From Xanthomonas vasicola (GTDB lineage: Bacteria; Pseudomonadota; Gammaproteobacteria; Xanthomonadales; Xanthomonadaceae), in the NCBI RefSeq assembly GCF_000772705.2, contig NZ_JSBW02000094.1, positions 1-64,000 on the forward strand: a stretch of DNA of 64,000 nucleotides, in the 5' to 3' direction. The stretch's first letter is position 1. Every line of letters begins with the position of its first letter. Under the pieces are notes generated by a model, which searched no databases, was not told the origin of the DNA, and worked only from the letters and a program-made list of their open reading frames with translations. A program made the position numbers and the translations under genes. This document shows positions 1 through 9,585 of this stretch, one piece after another.

Positions 1-430
1 CTGTTTGTACTTCTGCAATGTCGATATGAAAGTAGCCAATCGGATAGCTTTTAAACCGCTTCTTCGCGGCCTTGTCGCCCGTGATGTCGGGTAGCCGCGA
101 AATGCCATGGCGCTGCAGGCAACGGTGAAAGATGAGCGCGTCAGACGGGAATGCTTGGCTGCAGTGCGTAGAGACAGTCGTCCAGCGGCAGCAAGGTGTG
201 CTTGCGGAAAGCGACAATCGCCGCCTCTTCCGCAACGGACAACACTGTGGGCCACGGCTGCGTCGGCCCGGTTGGCAAAATCGGCAACCGAGGTCCGCTT
301 CTTCCACTTCGCCACCGTCTTTTGATGGATGCCGTAACGCTTGGAAAGCGCTCTCAGGCGCTCTTGCGTGACCCGCCGAAAAGTCTGTGCCAGTGCTGCA
401 TGGTGGCACTTGGAGATTGATTCGCCCCGG
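1..430 (-). pseudogene. IS481-type transposase remnant, frameshifted, cut by window edge
   Basis: Reading leftward on the minus strand, three frames each give a piece of an IS481-type (DDE integrase fold) transposase. The first has RLRALSKRYGIHQKTVAKW, the N-terminal helix-turn-helix. A second frame gives AAIVAFRKHTLLPLDDCLYA. A third gives RCLQRHGISRLPD, then KKRFKSYPIGYFHIDIAEVQ, the start of the catalytic core that continues beyond position 1. Frame changes fall near 275 and 155, so no intact protein can be made from the visible part. The upstream limit near 430 is approximate and no terminal inverted repeat was identified. Family assignment is by recognition of the motifs; the IS name is not known to me. 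Confidence 0.72.
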
Positions 431-646
431 ACACGTCCAGCATCGTGCCTAACGAACGAGAAAAATAATCTGACGATCTGGCCCAGCGCTCCATCTGCAG
501 CCGAGTGAGACAAGGGCGGCCGGGATTGCTAGTGAGCGAAGTGGTGACCAACGGTCCCAGCGTATCTCGATCACGCAAGAACGACCATCGGCACGCCGTC
601 GCATCCAGACGCTCACCTGCGCACCGCAACGCGAGCGATTTCACAC

Positions 647-1387
647 TCAACGCTTGGCCGCCTCGCAGAGCTTGCGATTGAACCAGGTGGACTTGGCGAT
701 GGGCAGGTACGCATCCCAGTCGCTGGGCGGCAGCATCGTGCTCTCCTTGTCCAGCTCCGCTTGAAACGACTCCTCGTCGTGGCTGTGACCCGCCATGGTC
801 TCGTCCAACGCCGCCAGGCACTCTTGCGGGCGGTGCAGGCGCAGCAGGGTGAGCGCGCGGTCGTTGGCGAAACGGTCGCGATCGAGCCAGTTGAGAAACT
901 CGCCGCACTCACGCGCAAACGCCTGCATGCCGGCAAGTGCTTCGGTATAGCGCTTGCCGCGATAGTCGCTTAGGTACGCCTCACGTCTCCGGCTGCTGGC
1001 CGCGGAGGTGCAGCCGGCCGGCAACTGCAGATAGTCGCCTTCGAAACTGGCGCGCATGCCGCAGTAATCGCGGCAGCTGTCTTGGGTCAGTGCGGCGATG
1101 CTGAAGCCACCTGCCACCGGCTTGAAAGATAGTTTGCACGGCGCGTCGCTGGCATCGCTCACTTCCGCCTTGTCGCCTTGCAGCGTGCCCTCCAACGAAC
1201 AGGTGTGGCCGTTGGCGCCCACCGCGAGAATCTCGAAGTGGCGCACCCCACCCTTGTCGCTGACCTGCAGGCTGCCCCAGCCTTGCTTGGTGCCGTATTC
1301 GCCAGGTGTCGGACCGGCCGCTACCGTGCCGAACGCCGACAGCCACACCAACAACAGTATCCCGCTCCATCCATATCGCCGTGCCAT
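647..1387 (-). CDS. hypothetical exported protein, 246 aa
   Basis: The frame is open further upstream to 1531, but the start at 1387 is preferred because it opens with a clear signal peptide: MARRYGW, a hydrophobic stretch to about residue 20, then a small-residue cleavage region near residue 24. The mature part has several cysteines (for example in TQDSCRDYCGMR and PAGCTSAA) that could form periplasmic disulfides, and an alpha-helical C-terminal half with RLHRPQECLAALDE that resembles a helical repeat. I recognise no family. It sits alone between IS debris and a broken CPBP protease gene on the same strand. Function unknown; periplasmic location is inferred. Confidence 0.6.
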   Translation of the reverse strand: MARRYGWSGILLLVWLSAFGTVAAGPTPGEYGTKQGWGSLQVSDKGGVRHFEILAVGANGHTCSLEGTLQGDKAEVSDASDAPCKLSFKPVAGGFSIAALTQDSCRDYCGMRASFEGDYLQLPAGCTSAASSRRREAYLSDYRGKRYTEALAGMQAFARECGEFLNWLDRDRFANDRALTLLRLHRPQECLAALDETMAGHSHDEESFQAELDKESTMLPPSDWDAYLPIAKSTWFNRKLCEAAKR

Positions 1388-1446
1388 TGCTTCGTCCTGT
1401 GTTCGACCAAGCGACAAGTGTGCGGCATCGCGGTGATGCCAGCGAG

Positions 1447-1840
1447 TCAGGTGTTGACCATCAACCCCAGCAGATCCAGCGCGCCATGCGCCAAGATCGC
1501 CGGCCACAGCCGCCCGCGTCGGGCCACCCACTAACCCGGATCAGCCCAATCATCACGATACTGATGGTGCCGACCGGCCCCTGGTACAGGTGATACGACA
1601 TGCGGATCGCCACGCTTCCATTCACCGCAACTGTAGGGGCCATGGCGTGGCTCCAGGGCGTGGATGAGGTAACCGCACACGAACACTTCCTCGAAGATCG
1701 GATTGATCAGCGAGATCGCGGGCACGACCGTGATCGACGAAAGCCCCAATTGCCTGCGACAGGCCTGCCACGACTGCTCGCTCGACAGCCTTCTTGAAAT
1801 CAGGGTTGCGACGCAGCGTGGCATCAGCGCGGGTGCTCAT
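1447..1840 (-). pseudogene. CPBP-type intramembrane metalloprotease, multiply frameshifted
   Basis: Three frames carry consecutive pieces of a CPBP (CAAX protease and bacteriocin-processing, ABI) membrane protein. One reads SLINPIFEEVFVCGYLIHAL, with the EExxx(C/R) metal/catalytic motif of the family. The next, after a shift near 1640, reads SVAIRMSYHLYQGPVGTISI, the second conserved helix with its His. The last, after a shift near 1545, reads ARRGRLWPAILAHGALDLLG, the C-terminal conserved helix with its HGxxD pattern, and ends at a TGA at 1447-1449. The N-terminal limit near 1840 is uncertain and may include a further shift. Family members are membrane proteases of varied function; this copy cannot be functional as read. 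Confidence 0.72.
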
Positions 1841-2048
1841 ACCTGATCAGGCTTACGCCCAAATGCCTGTCTTGGCTATTGCCAGATGCCGCTTTCTGCC
1901 TGCTTGCACAGCTGCAGCTATGTGGGCGCCGTGGTCTGTTTGCGTGATCGAGTGCCGCCTTCGTGAAAGAGGCGCGATGGGTTGGCGGTGCTGTTTTCGG
2001 TTGCTCAGGGGACAGGCCCCGAAGAGTGGGCCGCAGGCATTACCCCAT

Positions 2049-2643
2049 ATGAGCAGCACCCCGTATTACAGCGCCATCGTTCCGCAAGCGTCCTCGGCCA
2101 TACAGGCGCATGCGCCGCTGATGATCGATCTGCTGGCCTACATCGAGCAGCACATCGGCGAGGCGAAGCCGGGCAACCGAGTCATTGCAGCAAGGGTTCG
2201 CGTTGTCGCGCGCATCGCTGTACCGCTTGTTTCAGTCGCACGGCGGCGTGACCAGCTACATCCGCGAACAGCGGGTAAGCACCGCTCACCGCTATCTGCA
2301 GGCCTGCCCCGACTGCAGCCTGACCTGGTTGCTGTACGAAATGGGCTTTGCATCCGAGCGGCAGCTTCAACGGGCATTTCAGCAACGCTCCGGCATGCCG
2401 CCGATGCAGTGGCGCCGCCAGTGCCGCGCCGCGCCGCACACACCGACGTCAGGACGTGGCCACTACATGCCGATGTGGCGCTTCATGCGCGAACTGAGCC
2501 AGAACACGCAACGCGCAGAAGTCCCGGTGCGCGCCGGGATGTTGCCGCTGCACAACGCTTCGCTCGTGCATACCGAAGCGCTGCGTCGTCTCGGCCAGCC
2601 GCTGCGTGCACGTGCGATTGAGCTGGAGTATGTGGATAGTTGA
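2049..2643 (+). pseudogene. AraC-family regulator fragment with frameshift
   Basis: From ATG 2049 the frame gives APLMIDLLAYIEQHIGEAKP, typical of the first helix of an AraC DNA-binding domain. At about 2170-2185 the homology moves to another frame: QQGFALSRASLYRLFQSHGG, then YIREQRVSTAHRYL and YEMGFASERQLQRAFQQRSG, the two helix-turn-helix units of the AraC domain. A single-base change therefore breaks the gene inside the DNA-binding domain. There is no room for the usual effector-binding N-terminal domain, so the copy is also short. The tail after about 2440 is not recognisably AraC. Its former target is unknown. Confidence 0.65.
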
Positions 2644-2913
2644 GCGTGGTGTGCGCGTTGTACGTGTGCTGCACATACGATGCGCAGAAAGTTCCGTGGC
2701 CTGCGGTCGCTGGCGATCAGGGCTTGGAGTGATTGAAAAATCACTGCATAACCGCCAAACCGAGCGTGGTTGCTACCCGGCATCTATACGATCCAGCGCT
2801 GGTGCTGCTGGGCGCCATGAGCATCAGCTTGATGAGCGCGCGTCTTGAGCCACACGCGGCGCTGTAGCGATCAGCCAACAGCGCGCAATACCGCGTTGTC
2901 ACAGCGCCGCGAA

Positions 2914-3359
2914 TCAGCGAATCACTAGGACCGGAATCGAGCTGTGGGTCAGCACTTCCACCGTCTGGCTGCCGAGCAGCATGCGCTGCATGCCGCGGCG
3001 GCCGTGCGAGGTCATGATGATCAGATCGCTGTTGCAGTCCTTGGCGGTCTGTACGATGCCCTCGGCAGCGAAGCGATCCAGCACATGCCGTGACGTGGCC
3101 TTGATGTTGGCGGAGGCGGCCAGTTCCAGCGCCGGGCGCAGGATTTTTCAGCAGCCGCTTCGCGCCCGGTGCGATATTCGGGGCTGGCCTCGTAGCCCAC
3201 GCTCCAGCCCATGGCATCGTACATGCCCATCGCCCACGGCTCGGACACGGTGACGATATCCACTTTCGCACCGGTCGCCTTGGCCAGCTCCAGGCCTTGA
3301 AACAAGCCGCGATGCGACAGCTCGGATGCATCGATGGCGATCAGGATTCGTTTGTACAT
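2914..3359 (-). pseudogene. universal stress protein (UspA family) with one-base frameshift
   Basis: The start at 3359 gives MYKRILIAIDASELSHRG, the beta1 strand and ATP-loop entry of a UspA domain, preceded by a GGAGGTCATC ribosome site. The frame stays good through VDIVTVSEPWAMGMY and then breaks at a run of five A (minus strand, about 3146-3150). In the next frame the protein resumes as LRPALELAASANIKATSRHV, then SDLIIMTSHGRRGMQRMLLG with the GxxGxxxxxxG nucleotide-binding pattern, and ends HSSIPVLVIR at 2914. One base lost from an A6 tract explains it. It could be a real mutation or a sequencing error; the rest of the roughly 148-codon gene looks undamaged. Confidence 0.8.
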
Positions 3360-3469
3360 GATGACCTCCCGGATAGACCGGCGGCCCCGCCGGCGAGGTG
3401 AGATTGACAGCACGCGGCAACGCAGACCTTGATACAAATCAATCTTGCACGTTACTGACTGTAGCGCTT

Positions 3470-3608
3470 GAAGCGGCAACCCTGTCTTGGTGAGCGACCG
3501 TCACACTGGTGCCAATAGCGCGTTCAAAATTGCACTGTTCGCGTGTGCGCTGCATTGCGCAGCGGCCGCGCCCACCTGGTAGCAGCATTGTCGTTTTGCT
3601 AGCTCCTC
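3470..3608. mobile_element. foldback (MITE-like) element, copy D, about 139 bp
   Basis: This is a diverged member of the foldback family best seen at 40000-40140. The right end, GTTTTGCTAGCTCCTC (3593-3608), matches the family end GTTTTGTTAGCCGCTC. The left end, GAAGCGGCAACC, resembles GAGCGGCTAACA, and TGAGCGACCGTCACACTGG further in resembles the interior of copy A (CGAGCAGTCGTCAGGCGG). No clear target duplication remains. It fills the gap between the stress-protein pseudogene and the acetyltransferase gene. Confidence 0.5.
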
Positions 3609-3620
3609 TTCTTCGTTGCT

Positions 3621-4202
3621 TCAGTCGGTGGGCGCCTCATCGGCAGTGTGCCTGGGTTCACGTACGCGCGCAGGGTTGCCTACTGCGGTCGCGCCGGCCG
3701 GCACATCGCGCGTAACCACCGCACCAGCACCGATCACCGCATCGTCGCCGATGCTGACGCCCGGCAGGATGATTGCCCCACCACCAATCCACACATTGCG
3801 CCCGACGCGGATCGGCCGCCCGAACTCCAGCCCGCTGGCACGTCCGGCCGCATCGCGCGGATGGTCGGCGGCATAAAACTGCACCGCGGGCCCCACCTGC
3901 GTGCCATCGCCGATGTACACCTCGCAGATATCCAGAATTACGCAATTGAAGTTGAGAAACGCGCCCGCGCCCAGACGAATGTTGTAGCCGTAATCGCAAT
4001 GAAACGGCGGCCGGATTACCGCGCCCGCGCCCACCTCGGCTAGCCGCTCGACCAGCAACGCATGCCGCTGCGCGGATGGCTGCGCGCAGGTGGCGTTGTA
4101 GCGTGCCATCCACTCCGCAGCCGCCGCCTGATCGGCCTGCAGTTGTGCATCGGCAGCGTTGTAGAGTTCGCCTGCCAGCATTTTTTGTTTTTCCGTCTGC
4201 AT
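3621..4202 (-). CDS. maltose/galactoside O-acetyltransferase-like hexapeptide protein
   Basis: The 193-residue product belongs to the left-handed beta-helix (hexapeptide repeat) acetyltransferases of the Maa/LacA/NodL group, which transfer acetyl from acetyl-CoA to sugars. MQTEKQKMLAGELYNAADAQ is the typical N-terminal helical (Mac) segment. Residues about 60-185 carry hexapeptide repeats such as VGRNVWIGGGAIILPGVSIG and DDAVIGAGAVVTRDVPAG. The catalytic His is H114 in FYAADHPRD. The start at 4202 is chosen because residues upstream do not fit the family. It is a single gene on the minus strand; the acceptor sugar cannot be told from sequence. Confidence 0.85.
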   Translation of the reverse strand: MQTEKQKMLAGELYNAADAQLQADQAAAAEWMARYNATCAQPSAQRHALLVERLAEVGAGAVIRPPFHCDYGYNIRLGAGAFLNFNCVILDICEVYIGDGTQVGPAVQFYAADHPRDAAGRASGLEFGRPIRVGRNVWIGGGAIILPGVSIGDDAVIGAGAVVTRDVPAGATAVGNPARVREPRHTADEAPTD

Positions 4203-4519
4203 GCCGTGGCGGGCCCTATGCAATGAACTGCTAACAGGGTGGCATGGATGTTGGGCGGTACGCATCGAGCGATGCACCAATAACCCCGATTGCCGCTCAA
4301 CGCGGCTTACACAACGTCGCGGTCAGGCCATTAGTTGGAGCGACTAGCGCGGTCACCAGCGGGGTGGAAACGGCCAATGCGGATGTCGAGCCCGGGCCTC
4401 ACCCGCAAGGCGGCTGTGTCGCCATTCCGTTGCTTGCCGCATACGTTGCAACGCCGCTCTGCCAGCATCCATACTCCTGATCCTGCCCTTCCGGCACGAC
4501 CACGTTCAAGGATGACGTC
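4203..4519. other. intergenic region, no gene seen
   Basis: About 317 bases between the divergent acetyltransferase gene (minus) and the small exported protein gene (plus). Both promoters should lie here. I see no convincing coding frame, repeat or RNA structure. Confidence 0.4.
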
Positions 4520-4882
4520 ATGACACAATTTCTAGCCGCCTGCGTTGCGTTCTTGCTGTGGGCATGCCTCAGCACACCTGCACACGCAACCACCTCACTT
4601 TCTTTTGAAGAGAGTGGCTACTCCATCCTTTTCGAAATCGGGCACGACACCCGACCAGTGATCGCCAGTCTTCGTTTCAATGCACCTGGCGACAGCGAGG
4701 GCATCTGGGTGCGCAGCGACTTCCAGGTCAAGACGTTCGACACCAAGCGCAGAATCCTCCGCCTGATTTACACAGGGCATGATAAGCGTGTGCCGCCATT
4801 TACCCTGGTCGTGCTCGCCAACAAATCGACACTGACCTTGAACGGCAAGCGGATCAACTACAGCTTCAGTTGGGAGATGTAA
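4520..4882 (+). CDS. small hypothetical exported protein, 120 aa
   Basis: The protein starts with a textbook Sec signal peptide: MTQFLAAC, a hydrophobic core, then STPAHA and a predicted cut near residue 23. The mature chain of about 97 residues is polar and beta-rich in character, with no cysteine after the signal region. It includes FEESGYSILFEIGHDTRPV and ends KRINYSFSWEM. I recognise no family. It has its own upstream region and no operon partner; the next gene, uvrD, is on the other strand. A periplasmic location is inferred from the signal peptide only. Confidence 0.6.
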   Translation: MTQFLAACVAFLLWACLSTPAHATTSLSFEESGYSILFEIGHDTRPVIASLRFNAPGDSEGIWVRSDFQVKTFDTKRRILRLIYTGHDKRVPPFTLVVLANKSTLTLNGKRINYSFSWEM

Positions 4883-5057
4883 GCGCGCGAGGGCAGCAAC
4901 GGCGGCGACAGGTCGTCCACCTGCCGTCTGCTTCGCGCGATCTCGCTCGGCGCGTGTAGTGCAGCAGCGGTCGGCCCCGCTCACTACACGCCCAGCGCAA
5001 CCACACGACTGCTCCGCCTGCTAACGAAAACGCAATCGCAGGCGAATACAAACCCGA

Positions 5058-7244
5058 CTACACAACAGTCAGATTGGCGTAAGCCATCACCAGCCACTTG
5101 GCGCCGACTTCATCGAACTGCACCTGCACGCGCGCATGCGCGCCAGCGCCTTCGTAGTCCACGACCACGCCGCCGCCGAACTTGGGATGTTCGACGTTGG
5201 CGCCAAGCTTGATCGGTGCCGCTTCCACCACACCATGCACCGGCCCGCCGCGTGTCGCGCCCAGGGAGGCAGTACGCGAGACCTGGACCTTGGGGCGCAC
5301 TTCATGCAGCAGATCGCGCGGGATTTCGCGCAGAAAGCGCGACGGCACGTTGTAGTTGTCCTGGCCGTGGATGCGGCGCGATTCGGCGTAGCACAGCACC
5401 AGCTTCTGCCGCGCGCGGGTGATGCCCACATACGCCAGGCGCCGCTCTTCTTCCAGCCGCCCGCTCTCTTCCAACGAGCGCGCGCTCGGGAACAAGCCAT
5501 CTTCCAACCCGACCAGAAACACAATCGGAAATTCCAGGCCCTTGGCCGAATGCAGCGTCATCAGCTGCACGCCTTCTTCGCCGGCCTGTGCCTGGCCTTC
5601 GCCGGCTTCCAGTGAGGCGTAAGCGAGGAAGGCGACCAGCTCGGTCATGCCCTGGCTGTCTTCATCGTCCGGGCGGGTAAAGCGCGAGGCGACCGACACC
5701 AGTTCGTCCAGGTTCTCGGTGCGCGATTCCGAATCCAGCCCACCGCGGCTTTCCTTGGCCCAATGCTCGCGCAGGCCCGAGCGCATGAGCACGTGGTCGA
5801 TGCGTTCGGCCAGTTCCATCTCGCCGGTTTCGGCATGCAGTTGGCCGACCAGGCTGAGGAAGGTCGCCAAGGCATTGCGTGCCCGTGCGGCCAGCGTGTT
5901 CTGCTGCGTGCACAGCATTGCTGCTTCCCACAACGACAACGCATTGGCACGCGCCAAACGGCGCACCTCATCCAGCGTGCGATCGCCGATGCCGCGCGTG
6001 GGCGTGTTGACCGCACGCTCGAAGGCTGCATCGTCGCTGCGGTTGGTGAGTAGGCGCAGGTACGCCAATGCATCCTTGATTTCGGCACGTTCGAAGAAGC
6101 GCATGCCGCCATACACGCGGTACGGCAGCTGCTCGGAAATCAGCGCTTCTTCCAGCGCGCGCGATTGCGCGTTGCTGCGGTAGAGCACGGCCACTTCGCC
6201 ATAACTGCCGCCGTCGCGCACCCACTGCCGCGCACGCTCAACCACATAACGCGCCTCGTCGACTTCGTTGTAGGCCGCATACAGATCGATCGGGTCGCCA
6301 TCGCCGGAATCGGTCCACAGCTGCTTGCCGATGCGGTCCGGGTTGTGCGCAATCACGGCGTTGGCAGCGCCCAGGATATTGGCGCTGGAACGGTAGTTCT
6401 GCTCCAGCCGCACGGTCTGCGCGCCGGGGAAATCCTTCAGGAAACGCTGGACGTTTTCAACCTTGGCGCCGCGCCAGCCATAGATGGCCTGGTCGTCGTC
6501 GCCCACCACGAACACGTTGCCCGATTCGCCGGCCAGCACACGCACGAAAGCATACTGGATGGCGTTGGTGTCTTGAAACTCGTCCACCAAAATTTCGCGG
6601 AAGCGTGCGCGGTAATGCGCCAGCAATGCAGGCGTGTCGCGCAGCAGCTCGTGCGCGCGCAGCAGCAATTCGGCGAAATCCAGCAGACCGGAGCGGTCGC
6701 AGCGTTCCTGATAGGCCGCGTACACCTGCCGGCGGACCTCGGTCCAATCGTCGTTGGGCTCGGGCTGGATGTGCTGCGGACGCCGGCCTTCGTCTTTCTG
6801 TTCGTTGATCCACCAGCTCATCTGCTTGGGCGGATACTTGCTCTCGTCCAGCTCCAGCGACTGCACCACGCGCTTGACCAACCGCAGCTGGTCATCGCTG
6901 TCCATGACCTGGAAGCCTTCCGGCAGCCGCGCATCCTGCCAATGCAGACGCAACAGGCGATGCGCCAGCCCATGGAAGGTGCCGATCCACATCCCGCGGC
7001 TGCCGTTGCGCAGCTGCAGGTCAGTGCGGTGGCGCATTTCACCGGCGGCCTTGTTGGTGAAGGTCACCGCGAAGATGCCGTGGTTGGGCACGCCCTGAAC
7101 TTCATTGAGCCAGGCAATGCGATGGATCAGCACGCGCGTCTTGCCGGAGCCGGCGCCGGCCAGCACGAGGTAATGCCCCGGCGGTGCGGAAACGGCCTCG
7201 CGCTGGGCGGGGTTTAAATGATCGAGCAAATGAGAGACATCCAC
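5058..7244 (-). CDS. uvrD: DNA helicase II UvrD
   Basis: UvrD is the SF1A 3'-5' helicase that removes the incised strand in nucleotide excision repair and acts in mismatch repair. The 728-residue length is normal. Motif Q/I is at residues 11-36 (NPAQREAV, then the Walker A loop GAGSGKT at 30-36). Motif Ia is TFTNKAAGEM (61-70). The Walker B/motif II is DEFQDTN (221-227) and motif III is GDDDQAIYGWRGA (248-260). Motif IV has LEQNYRS, motif V MTLHSAKGLEFPIVF and motif VI EERRLAYVGITRAR. The C-terminus has the Tudor-like tail (GANVEHPKFGGGVVVDYEG). The gene is intact and alone on the minus strand, flanked on its 5' side by a Xanthomonas-type intergenic repeat. Confidence 0.96.
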   Translation of the reverse strand: MDVSHLLDHLNPAQREAVSAPPGHYLVLAGAGSGKTRVLIHRIAWLNEVQGVPNHGIFAVTFTNKAAGEMRHRTDLQLRNGSRGMWIGTFHGLAHRLLRLHWQDARLPEGFQVMDSDDQLRLVKRVVQSLELDESKYPPKQMSWWINEQKDEGRRPQHIQPEPNDDWTEVRRQVYAAYQERCDRSGLLDFAELLLRAHELLRDTPALLAHYRARFREILVDEFQDTNAIQYAFVRVLAGESGNVFVVGDDDQAIYGWRGAKVENVQRFLKDFPGAQTVRLEQNYRSSANILGAANAVIAHNPDRIGKQLWTDSGDGDPIDLYAAYNEVDEARYVVERARQWVRDGGSYGEVAVLYRSNAQSRALEEALISEQLPYRVYGGMRFFERAEIKDALAYLRLLTNRSDDAAFERAVNTPTRGIGDRTLDEVRRLARANALSLWEAAMLCTQQNTLAARARNALATFLSLVGQLHAETGEMELAERIDHVLMRSGLREHWAKESRGGLDSESRTENLDELVSVASRFTRPDDEDSQGMTELVAFLAYASLEAGEGQAQAGEEGVQLMTLHSAKGLEFPIVFLVGLEDGLFPSARSLEESGRLEEERRLAYVGITRARQKLVLCYAESRRIHGQDNYNVPSRFLREIPRDLLHEVRPKVQVSRTASLGATRGGPVHGVVEAAPIKLGANVEHPKFGGGVVVDYEGAGAHARVQVQFDEVGAKWLVMAYANLTVV

Positions 7245-7318
7245 CAGCGCATTTTACCGGTTGTAGCGTCGCCGCGGCTGAGACTGCGATGAAGCGGTTG
7301 GGATTGTGGTGATTGATT

Positions 7319-7600
7319 GCCCAAGCCAAGCCCCTCTCCCTTCGCAGCAAGAAGGCACAGCTTGCGCACCGACGGTGCGCGTGCCTTTGAGCGGCCGCGC
7401 GCTGGCGCGGGCTGGGGCACGGAGCGGGGCTTGGGGTGAGGGTACGGGGGCGAAGCAACGGGCGTGTCACCTTCAGGCGCGTGGCGACGCGTTTGTCATT
7501 GCAGTGACTGACGCCTCTCTGCAGCGCCGTCATCCGCCCCTGCGGGCACCTTCTCCCCCATCAAGGAGGACAATGCCCCGGCGGGAGAAGGGAACTATCT
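7319..7600. repeat. intergenic repeat R1, copy a
   Basis: A long imperfect repeat starting CCCCTCTCCC and ending GGCGGGAGAAGG. Its core includes GGCGCGGGCTGGGG, GAAGCAACGGGCGTGTCACC and GGCGCGTGGCGACGCGTTTG. The same blocks occur in the same order, but inverted, at 12093-12365, and part of them near 46890-47030. No convincing gene lies in it; apparent frames are low-complexity. It separates uvrD from the oxidoreductase gene. Confidence 0.75.
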
Positions 7601-7623
7601 TCGGCTCAATCTCGGGGCCAGGC

Positions 7624-9024
7624 CTATCGATCAACCCCCAGCACTCCCAGCACATCCCGCGCAATCCCAGCAGCCTGCTCGCGCAACTCCGGCACTGCCA
7701 GGCTTTCCCACAACGTGCCGATGCGCAGGCTGCCGATCACCCGCAGTTGCGGATTTGCAAGCCCTTCGGCGCAGATCAGGCTGCCATTGGCGGCAGTATC
7801 TACGCCGATTCCATGCGGCCCGGCCACGGCAATGCCCTGCCCCAACAATTGCTGCAGCAGCGGGTTGCGCATCGCCTGCACCCGCATTTCCACGCCGGTG
7901 GCATTGACCAGCGTCTGCACATCCAGCTGCAACGCATGTCCGGCACCGGCGGCCCCGGCGCTCACGCGCACGCAAGCGCCCACCTCGAAGGCCACATCTA
8001 GCCGTGCGCGATGCACCTGCAGCTGCCCGCGCGCCTGCATTGCCTGTAGCTGCGCATGCACCGGTGCGGCGATGCGATGCCGATGCACGTCCCAATAGCG
8101 CACCACATGCCGCAAAAAGCGGCGCTGGTCGGCAACCGACAGTGTCTGCCACAGCACCTGGCTCAACGGCCGGATGCGCTCCATCACGCTCTGCCACGGC
8201 AGGCCCTGCGCAGCAGCGGCACGCGCGTGCTGGCGTAATGTGCGTATGCGCGCGCGCAGTGACATTGCCAGCAGTGGTTGCGGGTCGAACGCCGCCACGC
8301 CGCCATGCGCCTGCGGCAACGGCAACAGCCCATGTCGCGACACCACATGCACGGCCGCGCGATGCGCCTGCGCCGCCAACGTCACCGCCGTGTCGGCCAT
8401 GCTCAAGCCTGAGCCGACGATGCACACCGCCGCGTCCTGCGGCAACGCTGCAACCGCCTCGCTGTCCCAGGCTTCAACACGCTGCGCGCGCGACAATCCC
8501 GTGGCACCGCGCAGCGGCAGCGGCCGCAGCGCATTGCCTACGGCTAGCACCACGGCGGTGGCCTGCAACACTTGTCCATCGTCCAGCTGCAAGAGCGCGC
8601 CACAGGCAGTGCGTTGCAGGGTCTGCACGTGTGCGGTGTGCACGCGCAGCGATGCCAGGCTGTGCGCACGCGCAGCTTGCAAACGGTCGCGCAGATACGG
8701 TGCGTAATGCCGGCGCCCCACGAACTGCTGCGGTAACCGCGCATCGTCCAGCTCGGGGCAACAGGCGTTCGCGCGCAGGTAATCAACGAAGTCGTTCGGC
8801 AATTCCGCCAGCGCACTCATGCGCGCAGCCGGCACATTGAGCAGGTGTTCGGCCCGAGCGGTGGAATACGCCACGCCTTCGCCCAGCACCGCATGCGGCT
8901 CGATAATGACGACCTGCAACGGCGCCACGGCCTGACGCAGCAGCTGCAGCGCGACCAGCACACCGGACGCGCCACCACCGACGATGGCGATCACTGCATC
9001 GCCGGGATCACGCGGTTCATTCAT
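7624..9024 (-). CDS. FAD/NAD(P)-binding oxidoreductase (FAD-NAD(P)-binding family)
   Basis: The start at 9024 gives MNEPRDPGDAVIAIVGGGAS, so the GGGASG dinucleotide loop of an N-terminal Rossmann fold lies at about residues 14-20; nine extra upstream codons are less likely. LLNVPAARMSALAELPNDFV and a second Rossmann motif, VCIVGSGLSMADTAVTLA, are features of the FAD-NAD(P)-binding family of HcnB/YdhS-like proteins. ATGVEMRVQAMRNPLLQQL near the C-terminus and LRVIGSLRIGTLWES complete the FAD domain. Length (466 aa) is normal. It is probably cytosolic and flavin-dependent; the substrate is unknown. It is a single gene between repeat R1a and a dead VOC gene. Confidence 0.8.
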   Translation of the reverse strand: MNEPRDPGDAVIAIVGGGASGVLVALQLLRQAVAPLQVVIIEPHAVLGEGVAYSTARAEHLLNVPAARMSALAELPNDFVDYLRANACCPELDDARLPQQFVGRRHYAPYLRDRLQAARAHSLASLRVHTAHVQTLQRTACGALLQLDDGQVLQATAVVLAVGNALRPLPLRGATGLSRAQRVEAWDSEAVAALPQDAAVCIVGSGLSMADTAVTLAAQAHRAAVHVVSRHGLLPLPQAHGGVAAFDPQPLLAMSLRARIRTLRQHARAAAAQGLPWQSVMERIRPLSQVLWQTLSVADQRRFLRHVVRYWDVHRHRIAAPVHAQLQAMQARGQLQVHRARLDVAFEVGACVRVSAGAAGAGHALQLDVQTLVNATGVEMRVQAMRNPLLQQLLGQGIAVAGPHGIGVDTAANGSLICAEGLANPQLRVIGSLRIGTLWESLAVPELREQAAGIARDVLGVLGVDR

Positions 9025-9191
9025 GGCGGCATTGTAGGCGATGCATCGCATGACCCCCCGTCGTTGGGCGCAGGATTGTTATGCCGCAGTGGCGCAGGCG
9101 CGGCGTGTGTCACCGCGTCCCACACGGCCAGCAGCCGAAGCGCTTACGATCGGGCGCTCAGCATCGGCGCGCGCCGTGGGGGGCCTGCAAT

Positions 9192-9585
9192 ATGTCCATC
9201 GCTCTGGTCCGGCTCATCCTCTACGTGCACAATGTCGCGGCGGTCAAGGCGTTCTACCAAACGCACTTCGCGCTATCCGTCATCGAGCAGATCGCCAGGA
9301 GTGGGTGGTGCTCGCAGCCAGCGGCATCGAGCTGGCGCTGCACCGGGTTGGCGAGGCTTACCGACAGCAGCCGGATACGCGTGCACCCGGCAGCGCAGTG
9401 ACCGCGGCAAACACCGCCACCAACTGGTGCTCGCCATCACCACCGATCTGCTCGCGCATCTCCAGCAGCTGCAGCGTGCCGGCGTACCTGTTGGCGAACT
9501 CAAACGCTATGCCGGCTTTGCTTAGCAGATGTACGACGGCTGCGATCCGAAGGGCAAGGTCTTCCAGGTCAGGCGTCTGGATTAG
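9192..9585 (+). pseudogene. VOC (glyoxalase-like) protein, frameshifts plus nonsense codon
   Basis: From ATG 9192 the frame reads SIALVRLILYVHNVAAVKAF and LSVIEQIA, the first beta-alpha-beta unit of a glyoxalase/bleomycin-resistance (VOC) protein. Near 9300 it slips; another frame gives EWVVLAASGIELALHRVGEA. A third gives LVLAITTDLLAHLQQLQRAG and ELKRYAGFA, then meets TAG at 9523-9525 and continues in the same frame as QMYDGCDPKGKVFQVRRLD to a TAG at 9583-9585. So there are at least two shifts and one premature stop. VOC proteins are small metal-dependent isomerases, lyases or binding proteins. A foldback element begins directly after the last stop codon. Confidence 0.72.
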
